Part shown: piece by piece, positions 24,544-35,108 of the stretch | How positions within the stretch are numbered: the stretch's first letter is position 1 | Layout of the letters: the number at the start of each line of letters is the position of its first letter | Assembly: GCF_015670745.1 (NCBI RefSeq) | Contig: NZ_JADPCH010000003.1 | Location: 58,598 to 122,597, forward strand | DNA: 64,000 bases | Source of the DNA: Collinsella aerofaciens | GTDB lineage: Bacteria > Actinomycetota > Coriobacteriia > Coriobacteriales > Coriobacteriaceae | Reading direction: 5' to 3' | Position numbers and translations under genes: made by a program | Notes under the pieces: generated by a model | Told to the model about the DNA's origin: nothing | The model's database searches: none | The model's input: only the letters and a program-made list of their open reading frames with translations

Positions 24544-26613
24544 ATGTCTTCCCAGTTGACGGTTATTATCGCCGGTATCGTGCTAGTTGTGGCCATCGTG
24601 GTCGCACTGGTCATCATGCGTCGCGGCGATTCCCGTTTTACCTACGATACGCAGCATGGAACGACCCCGCGCGCCACCGAGGGCGAGGGCAATACCGCGG
24701 TGACCGCCTTTAAGGGCCGCTTTTCCATCCTCACCACGGGTGTGGGCGCGATGTTTGCGGCGCTCGCCGTCAAGCTGTGGGGCATGCAGATGGTCTCGTC
24801 GGACTATTACGAGAAGCAGGCCAATAGTAATCAGACTCGCACCGTTACCACTCCTGCTGTGCGCGGCCGCATCCTCGACCGCAATGGCGTGGCGCTTGTC
24901 CAGAACCGTCCCTCACTTGCTGTCGTGGCCTACCGCGACCTTGCCGAGGATGAGGTCCTGGTTCGCCATCTTGCCAACGTGCTTGGAATGCCTTACGTGG
25001 CGGTCCTTCGCAATATTCAGGACAATACAGAGGGCGCTCAGAGCCTGCATACCATCGCGACGGACGTCCGTCGCTCCACGGTTGCCTATATTCAGGAGCA
25101 TGCCGGCGAGTTCCCGGGCGTCAAGATTGCCGAGCGTACCGAGCGCCAGTATCCATATGGCGAGACGGCATGCCATATCTTGGGCTATACCGGCACCATT
25201 ACCTCCGAGCAGCTCGAGGCTCAGAATAAGAAAACCTCTGGCGATGATGATGCTTCTGCTGGCAAGATTACGTACCAGTCGGGCGATATCGTGGGCCAGG
25301 CGGGCGTTGAGAGCTACTACGAAAACCTGCTGCAGGGTATTCGTGGCGAGCAGACCGTCAAGGTCGATGCCTCGGGCAATGTGACCGGTCAGGCCGGTGC
25401 CGTGCCCGCGAAGGCCGGCTCCGACATTAAGCTCACGCTCGACCTTAAGATCCAACAGGCCTGTGAGACGGCGCTGGCGAGCGCTATCGAGCTTGCCAAG
25501 ACCACTGGTTACAGTAATGCCGGCAACGGCGCCGTGGTGTGTCTCGATCCCAACAATGGCGAGATCCTGGGCATGGCGAGCCGGCCCAAGTTCGATCCGT
25601 CTGTCTTTATCGGTGGTGTCTCAAATGACGTGTGGACCGAGCTCAATGATGACAAGGGTTCGCACCCGCTGCTCAACCGCGCCATTAGCGGACAGTACAT
25701 GTCGGCCTCGACCATCAAGCCGCTCTCGGCACTGGCCGGTCTTGAGTTTGGAACCTACACTTCAACGCAGACAACCAACTGCACGGGCTATTGGACGGGC
25801 CTGGGCAAGGCTTGGGGCAAGCGCTGCTGGCTGACGTCTGGCCACGGCACCATGACGCTGCAGTCGGGTATCGCCAACTCGTGCGACCCCGTCTTCTATG
25901 ACATGGGCAAGGCGTTCTTTTATGACGAGCAACATTCCGAGGGCCTGCAGGAGGTCTTTCGTCGCTGGGGCCTAGGCAAGACCTGCGGTATCGATCTGCC
26001 GAGTGAGGGCGCGGGCCGTATTCCCGATGCCGAGTGGAAAGAGTCGTACTTCACCGACGCATCTGCCGAGGACCGCAAGTGGAATGCCGGCGATATGACT
26101 AACATTGCTATCGGCCAGGGCGACATCCTGGTGACGCCCCTGCAGATGGCGTGCGCCTATATGGGTCTTGCCAACGGCGGCAAACAGTACGTGCCTCACG
26201 TGTTTTTGTCTGCCGTGTCGCGCGATGGCGACGGTGATGCCTATAAGTACAACGGCAAGGGCAAGAAGAAGCGCCTGGAGGCCAAGATCAACAGTGATTC
26301 GGATTTGGCTCTTGTTCGCAACGGCATGCATGACGTGATTTACACGGCATCGACGTCCCTGGCGGCTCACTTTGGCACCCTGACGCCGCAGGTATACGGC
26401 AAGTCGGGCACGGGCGAGAAAAGTGGCGAGGACGAATACGCGTGGTTCTGCGCCTATGCACCGGCCGATGATCCCAAGTATGTCATCGCTACCGTCCTGG
26501 AGCAGGGCGGCGGCGGCTCAGATACCGCGATGCATGTCGTGCGCGACGTGCTCGGCGTGATTTATGACGAGCCCGATACCTCTTCGGCCTCGGGCGATTC
26601 TTCGGTTCGATAG
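24544..26613 (+). CDS. mrdA: Penicillin-binding protein 2 (elongasome transpeptidase)
   Basis: A 689-residue class B PBP. After an N-terminal dimerisation domain (TPAVRGRILDRNG), the transpeptidase domain has the SxxK motif STIK with catalytic Ser389, SCD at 446-448 (SxN position) and KSGT at 620-623. It crosslinks peptidoglycan during elongation together with RodA, encoded next. An unusual point is two hydrophobic segments at the N-terminus (about 5-25 and 61-80) instead of one, separated by a polar linker. There is a ~20-residue acidic C-terminal tail. It begins 13 bases after mreD. Confidence 0.95.
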   Translation: MSSQLTVIIAGIVLVVAIVVALVIMRRGDSRFTYDTQHGTTPRATEGEGNTAVTAFKGRFSILTTGVGAMFAALAVKLWGMQMVSSDYYEKQANSNQTRTVTTPAVRGRILDRNGVALVQNRPSLAVVAYRDLAEDEVLVRHLANVLGMPYVAVLRNIQDNTEGAQSLHTIATDVRRSTVAYIQEHAGEFPGVKIAERTERQYPYGETACHILGYTGTITSEQLEAQNKKTSGDDDASAGKITYQSGDIVGQAGVESYYENLLQGIRGEQTVKVDASGNVTGQAGAVPAKAGSDIKLTLDLKIQQACETALASAIELAKTTGYSNAGNGAVVCLDPNNGEILGMASRPKFDPSVFIGGVSNDVWTELNDDKGSHPLLNRAISGQYMSASTIKPLSALAGLEFGTYTSTQTTNCTGYWTGLGKAWGKRCWLTSGHGTMTLQSGIANSCDPVFYDMGKAFFYDEQHSEGLQEVFRRWGLGKTCGIDLPSEGAGRIPDAEWKESYFTDASAEDRKWNAGDMTNIAIGQGDILVTPLQMACAYMGLANGGKQYVPHVFLSAVSRDGDGDAYKYNGKGKKKRLEAKINSDSDLALVRNGMHDVIYTASTSLAAHFGTLTPQVYGKSGTGEKSGEDEYAWFCAYAPADDPKYVIATVLEQGGGGSDTAMHVVRDVLGVIYDEPDTSSASGDSSVR

Positions 26614-26622
26614 GAGGTTGCG

Positions 26623-27849
26623 ATGGATTTTTCTCCGGCGGATCTGTTCCGTTCAACCAAGACCGGCTCTCGCAGCAGCCTGGACCGCGTCAACAAGCAA
26701 CTTTCGGCCTCGCGCGGCACGTTTCGCCAAAAGGTGCATATCGGTGTGCTCGTGGCCACTGTGGCGCTCGTCGCCTACGGTGCCATCATCATCTGGTCGG
26801 CTTCGCAGTTTAAGGCCGATGCTTCGTTCTCACGCCATCTGCTGGGAATCGGCATCGGAGCGGTGCTGGCGGTGTTGGTCTGGCGTACCGACCTGCGCGG
26901 TATTTCCAATTTCTCGACGGCGTTGCTCGTCATCGACCTGATCGTGATCTTCTCGCCCAAGATTCCGGGCCTGTCCTATACGGGCGGTCTGGGCATGACG
27001 GGCTGGATCAAGATTCCCGGTATCGGTTTGACGTTCCAGCCGGTTGAGCTTGCCAAGCTCATCACCATCTTCTTTATTGCTACGCTTGGCTCGCAGTATA
27101 ACGGTCGCATCGATACCGTTCGCGACTACGTCAAGCTCTGCGGCATGCTGTCCATTCCGTTTTTGGCCGTCGTTGCCATGGGCGACCTGGGCTCGGGCCT
27201 GGTTGTGTTGGTTTCGGGCGCCATCGTCATTTGTATGAGCGGCGCACGCCGCGAATGGGTGCTGTCGACCCTGGCCCTGCTCGTGGGCCTGGTGGCCCTC
27301 GTTCTGGCGCTCGATTCGGTTTTTGATTCGTTGCTCGGCCACGATGTGCTCATCAAGCAGTATCAGATGAACCGTCTGACGGTCTTTATCGACCCCGATA
27401 ATGCCGATTCGGACGATGCCTACAACCTGCAGCAGTCGCTTATCGCCGTTGGCTCGGGCGGCTTCTTTGGTAAGGGTTTGGGCCATGCGACGCAGTCGGC
27501 CGGCGGCTTTCTGCCTGAGTTCCACACCGACTTCGTCTTCGCCTTCCTGTCCGAGACCTTTGGCTTTTGCGGTTCCTTTTTGCTCCTGTGCCTCTACGTG
27601 CTGCTGATCTTTTCGACGATTCGCGTCGCCTTTAAGTGTGAGTCGCTGTTTTTGCGTCTTTCGTGTGTGGGCATCGTTGGCATGTGGGCGTTTCAGACTT
27701 TCGAAAACATCGGCATGTGCATCGGCATGATGCCGATTACCGGTATTCCGCTACCGTTTATTAGCTTCGGTTCGTCTTCGATGATGATTCAGCTGCTGAC
27801 GGTGGGTATCGTACAATCCATATGGCGGCATCGTTCGGGCGCCGCGTAA
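26623..27849 (+). CDS. rodA: Peptidoglycan polymerase RodA (SEDS family)
   Basis: A 408-residue SEDS glycosyltransferase with about ten membrane helices and a ~35-residue cytosolic N-terminal extension. The family loop has FQPVELAKL, then MGDLGSG, and the extracellular loop has NLQQSLIAVGSGGFFGKGLG with the FLPEFHTDFVFAF block. The end shows TGIPLPFISFGSSSM. It polymerises lipid II for lateral growth as PBP2's partner. The ATG has AGGAGG upstream and lies nine bases after mrdA. Confidence 0.96.
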   Translation: MDFSPADLFRSTKTGSRSSLDRVNKQLSASRGTFRQKVHIGVLVATVALVAYGAIIIWSASQFKADASFSRHLLGIGIGAVLAVLVWRTDLRGISNFSTALLVIDLIVIFSPKIPGLSYTGGLGMTGWIKIPGIGLTFQPVELAKLITIFFIATLGSQYNGRIDTVRDYVKLCGMLSIPFLAVVAMGDLGSGLVVLVSGAIVICMSGARREWVLSTLALLVGLVALVLALDSVFDSLLGHDVLIKQYQMNRLTVFIDPDNADSDDAYNLQQSLIAVGSGGFFGKGLGHATQSAGGFLPEFHTDFVFAFLSETFGFCGSFLLLCLYVLLIFSTIRVAFKCESLFLRLSCVGIVGMWAFQTFENIGMCIGMMPITGIPLPFISFGSSSMMIQLLTVGIVQSIWRHRSGAA

Positions 27850-27867
27850 CCGCTGGAGGGGTTTGCT

Positions 27868-28797
27868 ATGAAAATTCCCGTAGATAAGCTGACCCGCGCT
27901 TTTAAGATGGGCGCGTCCGTTAAGAAGGATTCCGATACGCCGGTGCGCGTCTCGGTCTATCTGGATTCGTCCGCCTCGCGCTTTCTGGCCGAGACGGTGC
28001 GTGACGCCTTTGTGCCGCAGACGACCTCGGGCATTGTGCGCGTCGAGCGTCTCGGGGAGGAGCGAATTGCTCCAAAGACCGATACCGATGTGGTGCTGGT
28101 GCTCTCGTGTGGTTCCGACCGCTTGGAGAGTGCCGTGCAGGAGCTCGTGATCGCCGGCGCGCCCGTGTGCGTGCTTGCCGAGTCTGCTGTGGAGGTGCCG
28201 TTTATCGAGGAGTCCACGCCCATGCTCGGCGTGGTAGCGGCAACCGATAAGACGTATCTGCTCGAGACGCTTGCCCGCTGGATTCTCGATCGCACCGACA
28301 AGGAAACGGCTTTTGCGGCGAACTTTGCCTTCATGCGCATCGCGGCCGCCAATCGTATCATCACCTCGTGCGCGCTCACCAATATGGCGACCGGCGCGCT
28401 GGTGTTTTTGCCGGGCGCCGATTATCCCGTTATGGCGCTGGCGCAGGTGGGCATGCTCTTTGAGCTCGCTGCCGTCTTTGGACGCGGCATTAAGCCCGAG
28501 CGCGGCTACGAGGTCGCGGGCGTGCTTGCCGGCGGTCTTGTGATCCGCGCGGTCACCCGCGCGCTCGTCAAGCAGACGCCGCATATTGGGTTTGCCGTCA
28601 AGGCGCTCACTGCTGCCGCGGGCACCTATGGCATGGGCCGTGCGCTCGTTTCGCTCTACGAGCGCGATGTCGACTACAGCCGTGCCAACGAGGTGGTCAC
28701 TGCCACGTTCTCCCGCGTTCGCGATCTGGTGACCACGGTCGCGGGCGCTACCCGTCCTATGGCGTCCTATCAGGACGCATCAGATCTCGCTGCTTAG
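27868..28797 (+). CDS. DUF697-like protein of unknown function
   Basis: A 309-residue protein. Residues about 26-135 look like alternating strand/helix sequence (VVLVLSCGS, APVCVLAES, LGVVAAT), possibly a degenerate Rossmann or GTPase-like fold, but no Walker motif is visible. Residues about 155-265 contain hydrophobic helices and the phrase FLPGADYPVMALAQVGMLFELA, which resembles DUF697 proteins (the YcjF group, usually linked to small GTPases). It may be membrane associated. It starts 18 bases after rodA with GGAGGGG upstream and ends 10 bases before the radical-SAM gene, so it shares the operon. A role next to the elongasome is only inferred. Confidence 0.65.
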   Translation: MKIPVDKLTRAFKMGASVKKDSDTPVRVSVYLDSSASRFLAETVRDAFVPQTTSGIVRVERLGEERIAPKTDTDVVLVLSCGSDRLESAVQELVIAGAPVCVLAESAVEVPFIEESTPMLGVVAATDKTYLLETLARWILDRTDKETAFAANFAFMRIAAANRIITSCALTNMATGALVFLPGADYPVMALAQVGMLFELAAVFGRGIKPERGYEVAGVLAGGLVIRAVTRALVKQTPHIGFAVKALTAAAGTYGMGRALVSLYERDVDYSRANEVVTATFSRVRDLVTTVAGATRPMASYQDASDLAA

Positions 28798-28807
28798 GGG
28801 TTTTCCG

Positions 28808-30685
28808 TTGCGCGTTGCATACCAAGATTGTTTTCATTTAATTGAGCCGTTGCTCGCCAAGGTCGAGAAGCCGAGTCGCTATATCGATCACGAGTGGGGT
28901 ACGCTTTCCAAGGCCGATGCCGACTACCGTTGCTGCCTGATCTATCCGGATGTGTACGAGGTCGGTCTGCCCAACCAGGGTATCGCCATCCTCTACAACA
29001 TCCTTAACCAGGCTGAGGGCATCTCCTGCGAGCGTGGCTATGTGCCGTGGCCCGATATGGGTGACGCCATGCGCGAGGCGGGCATTCCGCTGCTCTCGCT
29101 CGAGGGAGCAGCGCCGGTCGCTTCGTTTGATATCGTCGGTCTGCATGTGCCGCACGAGATGGCGGTGACGAACTTTCTCGAGGCACTCGACCTCGCTGGT
29201 ATTCCGCTGTTAGCGGCTGACCGCACCGAGGACGACCCCATTATCATCGCCGGCGGCCCCTCGGTGTACAACCCCGAGCCGTACGCGGCCTTCTTCGATG
29301 CCATCCTCATCGGTGAGGGCGAGGAATCGCTGCTCGAGACCTGCCAGCTGCATCGCCGCCTGCGTGACGAAGGGGTCCCGCGCGTGCAGATTGTCGAGCA
29401 GCTTGCATCCATTGCCGGCAACTACGTGCCGTCGCTCTATGAGGTTCGTCACGACGAGCCCTGCTCGCCGCATGGCTACACCGTGCCGCGTGAGGGCAAG
29501 GATGCGCCGACCGTGGTCTACAAGCGCGTCGTCGAGGATTTCGGCGCCACGAATCCGCTGTCGCAGTCGTGCGTGCCCTATGCACAGCTGGTTCACGACC
29601 GCCTGTCTATCGAGATCCTGCGCGGCTGCGCCCGCGGCTGTCGTTTTTGTCAGGCCGGTATGACGTATCGCCCGGTGCGCGAGCGCTCGGCCGACCAGAT
29701 CGTCTCGTCGGTGATTCAGGGTCTGGAAAAGACCGGCTATGACGAGGTGTCGCTGACCTCGCTTTCGACCACCGATCACTCCTGCATCCGCGATGTACTC
29801 GGTCGCCTGAACCGCCGTCTGGAAGATACGGGCATTCGCGTGTCCATTCCCTCGCAGCGCCTGGATTCGTTTGGCGTGGATATGGCCGAGTCGGTCGCCG
29901 GCGAAAAGAAGGGCGGACTGACGTTCGCGCCCGAGGCCGGCAGCCAGCGCATGCGCGACATCATTAACAAGAACGTGACCGAAGAGGACCTGGACCGTGC
30001 GGCCAAGGCGGCCTTCGAGGCCGGCTGGAACCGCATGAAGCTCTACTTTATGATGGGCCTTCCCGGCGAGCGCGACGAGGACATCGTGGCCATCGCCAAT
30101 CTGGCCGATCACGTGCTGGAGCTCGGTCGTTCCGTGGTGCCCAAGGCTCGTCGCGGCTCGATCTCGGTGTCCATCTCGGTTTCGGTCTTTATCCCCAAGG
30201 CTGCCACGCCGTTCCAGTGGTGCCCGCAGCTCGACTACGACGACGTCAAGCGTCGCCAGAAGCTGCTCATCACGAGCGTTCGCAACCGTGCCGTCCGCGT
30301 GCATTACCACGATGCCGAGACCTCGCTCATCGAGGCCGCGCTTTCCCGCGCCGGTCGTGACATGATGCCCGTCATCATTGATGCTTGGCGCTCGGGCTCT
30401 CGCTTTGACGCCTGGGTAGAGCATTTCTCGCTCGATAACTGGAAGGAAGCTGCTGCCAAAAACGGCATCGACCTCAATGAGCTCGTGCACCTGCCCTACG
30501 AGTTGGACTGGCGCCTGCCGTGGGAGCACGTGAGCCCCGGCTGCACGCGCGGCTTCCTCGAGCGCGAGTACCGTCGCTCGCTCGAGGGCGTCACGACTCC
30601 CGACTGTACCCGCACGTCGTGCACCGGCTGCGGGATCTGCCCCACGCTCCACGCCAAGAATGTATTGATGGGTGATCGCGCATGA
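28808..30685 (+). CDS. B12-binding-type radical SAM protein (TIGR03960-like)
   Basis: A 625-residue protein starting at TTG 28808. The N-terminus has the cobalamin-like fold (YPDVYEVGLPNQGIAILYNILN), and the radical-SAM cluster motif CARGCRFC has Cys274, Cys278 and Cys281 for the 4Fe-4S cluster. SLSTTDHS and GLPGERDED follow. The C-terminus adds a CTRTSCTGCGIC cysteine cluster that could hold another metal site. Its stop overlaps the next gene by four bases. Proteins of this family nearly always pair with a DUF2344 partner and sit near rplU. The substrate is not established; RNA or ribosome-linked modification is a guess from context. Confidence 0.88.
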   Translation: MRVAYQDCFHLIEPLLAKVEKPSRYIDHEWGTLSKADADYRCCLIYPDVYEVGLPNQGIAILYNILNQAEGISCERGYVPWPDMGDAMREAGIPLLSLEGAAPVASFDIVGLHVPHEMAVTNFLEALDLAGIPLLAADRTEDDPIIIAGGPSVYNPEPYAAFFDAILIGEGEESLLETCQLHRRLRDEGVPRVQIVEQLASIAGNYVPSLYEVRHDEPCSPHGYTVPREGKDAPTVVYKRVVEDFGATNPLSQSCVPYAQLVHDRLSIEILRGCARGCRFCQAGMTYRPVRERSADQIVSSVIQGLEKTGYDEVSLTSLSTTDHSCIRDVLGRLNRRLEDTGIRVSIPSQRLDSFGVDMAESVAGEKKGGLTFAPEAGSQRMRDIINKNVTEEDLDRAAKAAFEAGWNRMKLYFMMGLPGERDEDIVAIANLADHVLELGRSVVPKARRGSISVSISVSVFIPKAATPFQWCPQLDYDDVKRRQKLLITSVRNRAVRVHYHDAETSLIEAALSRAGRDMMPVIIDAWRSGSRFDAWVEHFSLDNWKEAAAKNGIDLNELVHLPYELDWRLPWEHVSPGCTRGFLEREYRRSLEGVTTPDCTRTSCTGCGICPTLHAKNVLMGDRA

Positions 30686-31494
30686 GTGAACGCCTGACCG
30701 ACAACCCCTCGCTCTTTAGGCTTCGTGTTCGTTATGGCAAGCGCGATCGCCTTAAGTACCTGGGCCATCTCGAAGTAATCCATACCATTGAGCGCATCGT
30801 GCGCCGTGCGGGACTTCCCTATGCCGTCACGCAGGGCTTCTCTCCGCACATGCGCGTGGGCTTCTCTTCGGCGCTGCCGGTGGGTACGTCGTCGACCTGC
30901 GAGTGGTATGACCTGTTTATGACCGAGTTCGTGGCGCTCGACGAGGCGTTTGGGCGCCTGGCTGCGGCGTCTCCGGCCGATCTGGCGCCCATCGAGGCGG
31001 CGTACATCGACGTGCGCACGCCGGCGTTGACGGCGCAGCTCACGCGCCTGTCGTATCGCATCGACCTGCACTTGGATCCCGAGACGCCCGTAAGCGCCGA
31101 CGAGGTGCGTCGTGCGATCGACACGCTGCGCGCGGGCCACGGCATCGACTACGCGCGCGGCAAAAAGAGCAAGCGCTTGGATTTGGATCACACGCTCGTG
31201 GGCTATGAGCTCACGGCGGGGGAGCGCCCAGACCATTTGGTGCTCATGCTCGACACCCATGCCGACAACGAGGGCTCCATGCGTCCGGAAATTTTGCTTT
31301 CTGCTGCTGATGTTTTGTTGCAGGGCTTGACCCCGGGCGTGGATGCACCTATTGTTTCCACCGGTATGCAAGACCTCGTGACCATCTGCTCCTACGATGT
31401 CGAGCGTCAGAATCAAGCATGCGAGGACGACGAGGGCCGACTCGTCAGCCCCATACCTGTGCGAACTTGTGGATTTGCTCCACATACTCGTTGA
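30682..31494 (+). CDS. DUF2344 radical-SAM-associated protein (TIGR03936-like)
   Basis: A 270-residue partner of the preceding radical-SAM protein, with which it overlaps by four bases (ATGA). It shows the family start LFRLRVRYGKRDRLKYLGHLE and the AVTQGFSPHMRVGFSSALPVG segment. It contains no cysteine cluster of its own. In many genomes the two functions are fused or adjacent, so they should act together. The rplU promoter overlaps its stop codon. Confidence 0.88.
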   Translation: MSERLTDNPSLFRLRVRYGKRDRLKYLGHLEVIHTIERIVRRAGLPYAVTQGFSPHMRVGFSSALPVGTSSTCEWYDLFMTEFVALDEAFGRLAAASPADLAPIEAAYIDVRTPALTAQLTRLSYRIDLHLDPETPVSADEVRRAIDTLRAGHGIDYARGKKSKRLDLDHTLVGYELTAGERPDHLVLMLDTHADNEGSMRPEILLSAADVLLQGLTPGVDAPIVSTGMQDLVTICSYDVERQNQACEDDEGRLVSPIPVRTCGFAPHTR

Positions 31495-31519
31495 CGGGGG
31501 TATTTTCGCCTGCTACTAT
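31491..31519 (+). promoter_or_regulatory. Promoter of the rplU-rpmA operon
   Basis: TTGACG (31491-31496), 17-base spacer and TACTAT (31514-31519). The -35 box overlaps the stop codon of the DUF2344 gene. The rplU ATG lies 42 bases past the -10. Confidence 0.7.
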
Positions 31520-31561
31520 ATTCGGCTGTTGCACTAACTGATGCATGAAGGGCAAGTAAAC

Positions 31562-31936
31562 ATGTACGCAATCGTTAACACGGGCGGCAAGCAGTACAAG
31601 GTCGCCACCGACGATGTCATCACCGTCGAGAAGATCGAGGGCAATGAGGGCGACAAGGTCACCCTGCCGGTTATCTTCCTCAACGATGGTAAGAAGATCG
31701 TCACCGATCCCGACAAGCTGGCCAAGGCCAAGGTTACCGCTCAGATCGTTGAGCAGTTCAAGGGCGAGAAGCAGCTGGTCTTCAAGTTCCACAAGCGCAA
31801 GCGCTATCGTCGTCTGAAGGGTCACCGTCAGCAGCTCACCAAGCTGAAGATCGTGAAGGTCCAGGCTACGTCCCGCGCCAAGAAGGCTGTCAAGGCAGAG
31901 GCCGAGGCTGTTGCCGAGGCTCCCGTCGCCGAGTAG
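31562..31936 (+). CDS. rplU: 50S ribosomal protein L21
   Basis: A 124-residue ribosomal protein starting MYAIVNTGGKQYKV, with the conserved FKFHKRKRYRRLKGHRQ block. The last ~20 residues form an Ala/Glu-rich extension beyond the usual ~103 residues. The ATG at 31562 has AAGGG upstream; an in-frame ATG at 31541 has no such support. It is followed by rpmA, as in most bacteria. Confidence 0.97.
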   Translation: MYAIVNTGGKQYKVATDDVITVEKIEGNEGDKVTLPVIFLNDGKKIVTDPDKLAKAKVTAQIVEQFKGEKQLVFKFHKRKRYRRLKGHRQQLTKLKIVKVQATSRAKKAVKAEAEAVAEAPVAE

Positions 31937-31969
31937 ATTACACTCGTAACGAAAGAGTAGGTATACACA

Positions 31970-32227
31970 ATGGCACACAAAAAAGGACTCGGTTCCTCCC
32001 GTAATGGCCGTGACTCCCGCGGTCAGCGCCTTGGCACGAAGCGCTATGCCGGCCAGACGGTAACCACGGGCACGATTCTCGTCCGTCAGCACGGCACGCA
32101 CATCCACCCGGGTGAGAACGTTGGCCGTGGTAAGGACGACACGCTGTTCGCGCTGGTCGACGGTACCGTTGAGTTCCACAAGGGTATCAAGCACAGGGTC
32201 AGCGTACGCCCGCTCGCGAACGCGTAA
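31970..32227 (+). CDS. rpmA: 50S ribosomal protein L27
   Basis: An 85-residue protein beginning [16 protein letters not shown] with the [20 protein letters not shown] core. It has no N-terminal cleavable extension of the Firmicutes type, so L27 starts mature. It sits 33 bases after rplU and before a terminator. Confidence 0.97.
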   Translation: MAHKKGLGSSRNGRDSRGQRLGTKRYAGQTVTTGTILVRQHGTHIHPGENVGRGKDDTLFALVDGTVEFHKGIKHRVSVRPLANA

Positions 32228-32252
32228 TTCACCCTTCATAGAGCACATATGT

Positions 32253-32297
32253 GGGAGGCACTTGAGTTTTAGGATTCAAGGGTCTCCCTCTTTTTTG
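32253..32297 (+). terminator. Intrinsic terminator after rpmA
   Basis: Arms GGGAGGCACTTGA (32253-32265) and TCAAGGGTCTCCC (32276-32288) pair except for one A-G mismatch, followed by TCTTTTTT. It separates rpmA from obgE, which may still receive read-through. Confidence 0.8.
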
Positions 32298-32300
32298 TAG

Positions 32301-33779
<1,479 letters not shown>

Positions 33780-33782
33780 GCC

Positions 33783-34460
33783 ATGTCGCTGCGCGGTGGA
33801 ATCGGTCTGCCCGAGCTTCCTCTAGAGGACGGGCAGGAGTTTAGGCTCGGCATTATGGGTGGCACCTTTGATCCCATCCATTACGGGCACCTGGTGACTG
33901 CCGAGCAGGCGCGCGAGTCGCTCGACTTGGACGCTGTGCTCTTTATGCCGGCGGGCTCTCCTGCTTTTAAGCTTGACAAGCCGGTGACGCCTGCCGAGGA
34001 CCGTTATGCCATGACGGTCCTCGCCACCGCCGCGAACCCGGCTTTTTTGGCGAGCCGGTTCGAGATCGACCGCCCGGGCGTAACCTATACGGCCGATACG
34101 CTTCATGCCCTTCGCGACTTTTACCCGCCGCAGGTAAAGCTCTACTTTATTACGGGCGCCGACGCGATTATCGATATTGTGACCTGGCATGATGCCGAAC
34201 GAATCGCTGAGCTTGCTACCTTTATTGCGGCGACACGACCGGGCTTTGATATCGATACGGCGCGTGCCCGAATCAAAGAGTCGGGGCTGCCGTTCGACGT
34301 GCGCTATATTCAGATTCCAGCGTTGGCGATCAGCTCGACGAACATTCGTAAGCGAGTTGCCCGCGGTATGAGCGTGCGCTATCTTACGAGCGAGTCCGTG
34401 CTCGGCTACATTCGCAAACGCAGGCTATATGCCGATTTGGGCCAAGAAGATTTTGAGTGA
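33783..34460 (+). CDS. nadD: Nicotinate-nucleotide adenylyltransferase
   Basis: A 225-residue enzyme of NAD synthesis joining ATP and nicotinate mononucleotide. The nucleotidyltransferase motif GGTFDPIHYGH is at residues 26-36, and ISSTNIRKRV near the C-terminus is the second ATP-binding motif. The first ~20 residues are an extra N-terminal extension. It starts three bases after obgE and is followed by yqeK and rsfS, a common Gram-positive order. Confidence 0.95.
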   Translation: MSLRGGIGLPELPLEDGQEFRLGIMGGTFDPIHYGHLVTAEQARESLDLDAVLFMPAGSPAFKLDKPVTPAEDRYAMTVLATAANPAFLASRFEIDRPGVTYTADTLHALRDFYPPQVKLYFITGADAIIDIVTWHDAERIAELATFIAATRPGFDIDTARARIKESGLPFDVRYIQIPALAISSTNIRKRVARGMSVRYLTSESVLGYIRKRRLYADLGQEDFE

Positions 34461-34472
34461 TGGGGGTCTACG

Positions 34473-35081
34473 TTGTCGGTAGAGGATCAGTTTGAGGGCG
34501 ATGAGCGCGCGCTGCTCAAGCGCATTCAAGAGCTGCTCGATGTTCGCATGAAGGATAAGCGCAAGCGCTATGTGCATTCGCTGGGTGTTGCCGAGACCGC
34601 ACTTCATCTGGCCGAGGTCTACGGCGTTGACCGCTTTGATGCCGCTGCCGCCGGCCTGATCCATGACTGGGACAAAGTGCTCTCCGACGACGAGCTGGTC
34701 ACGCGCGCTCTGCACTACGGCATTAAGATTGCCGGCTCTCCTTCCGCCGCGACGCCGCTTTTGCATGGCCCTGTTGCCGCCTATGAGCTTCCGCAGCTTT
34801 TCCCCGAGTTGTCGTTGGCCGTTTTCCAGGCTGTCGACCGTCACACCGTGGGTGCCTGCGACATGACGCCGCTCGATATGGTGGTCTTTGTGGCCGATGC
34901 CATCGAGCCCAACCGCCACGGCGACTATGCCCATGCGTTGCGTAAGATGGTGGGGGAGTCGACGCTCGACGAGTTGTTCTTCTCCTGTTTTGCGCAGGGT
35001 TTGGTCTATGTGATTCAGTCCGGGCGCTATCTTTATCCCACGGCTATTTCGATTTACAACCATTACGCCCAGCTGCGCTAG
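34473..35081 (+). CDS. yqeK: HD-domain hydrolase YqeK (Ap4A hydrolase type)
   Basis: A 202-residue HD-superfamily protein. The metal site is formed by the H of KRYVHSLGVAE, the HD of GLIHDWDK, and a later LHGPVAAYEL and DRHTVG. YqeK proteins cleave diadenosine tetraphosphate symmetrically. The TTG start at 34473 follows GGGGG. It lies between nadD and rsfS as in Bacillus subtilis. Confidence 0.9.
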   Translation: MSVEDQFEGDERALLKRIQELLDVRMKDKRKRYVHSLGVAETALHLAEVYGVDRFDAAAAGLIHDWDKVLSDDELVTRALHYGIKIAGSPSAATPLLHGPVAAYELPQLFPELSLAVFQAVDRHTVGACDMTPLDMVVFVADAIEPNRHGDYAHALRKMVGESTLDELFFSCFAQGLVYVIQSGRYLYPTAISIYNHYAQLR

Positions 35082-35108
35082 CTCGGGCTGTCTAGAAAGA
35101 GGTATTCC

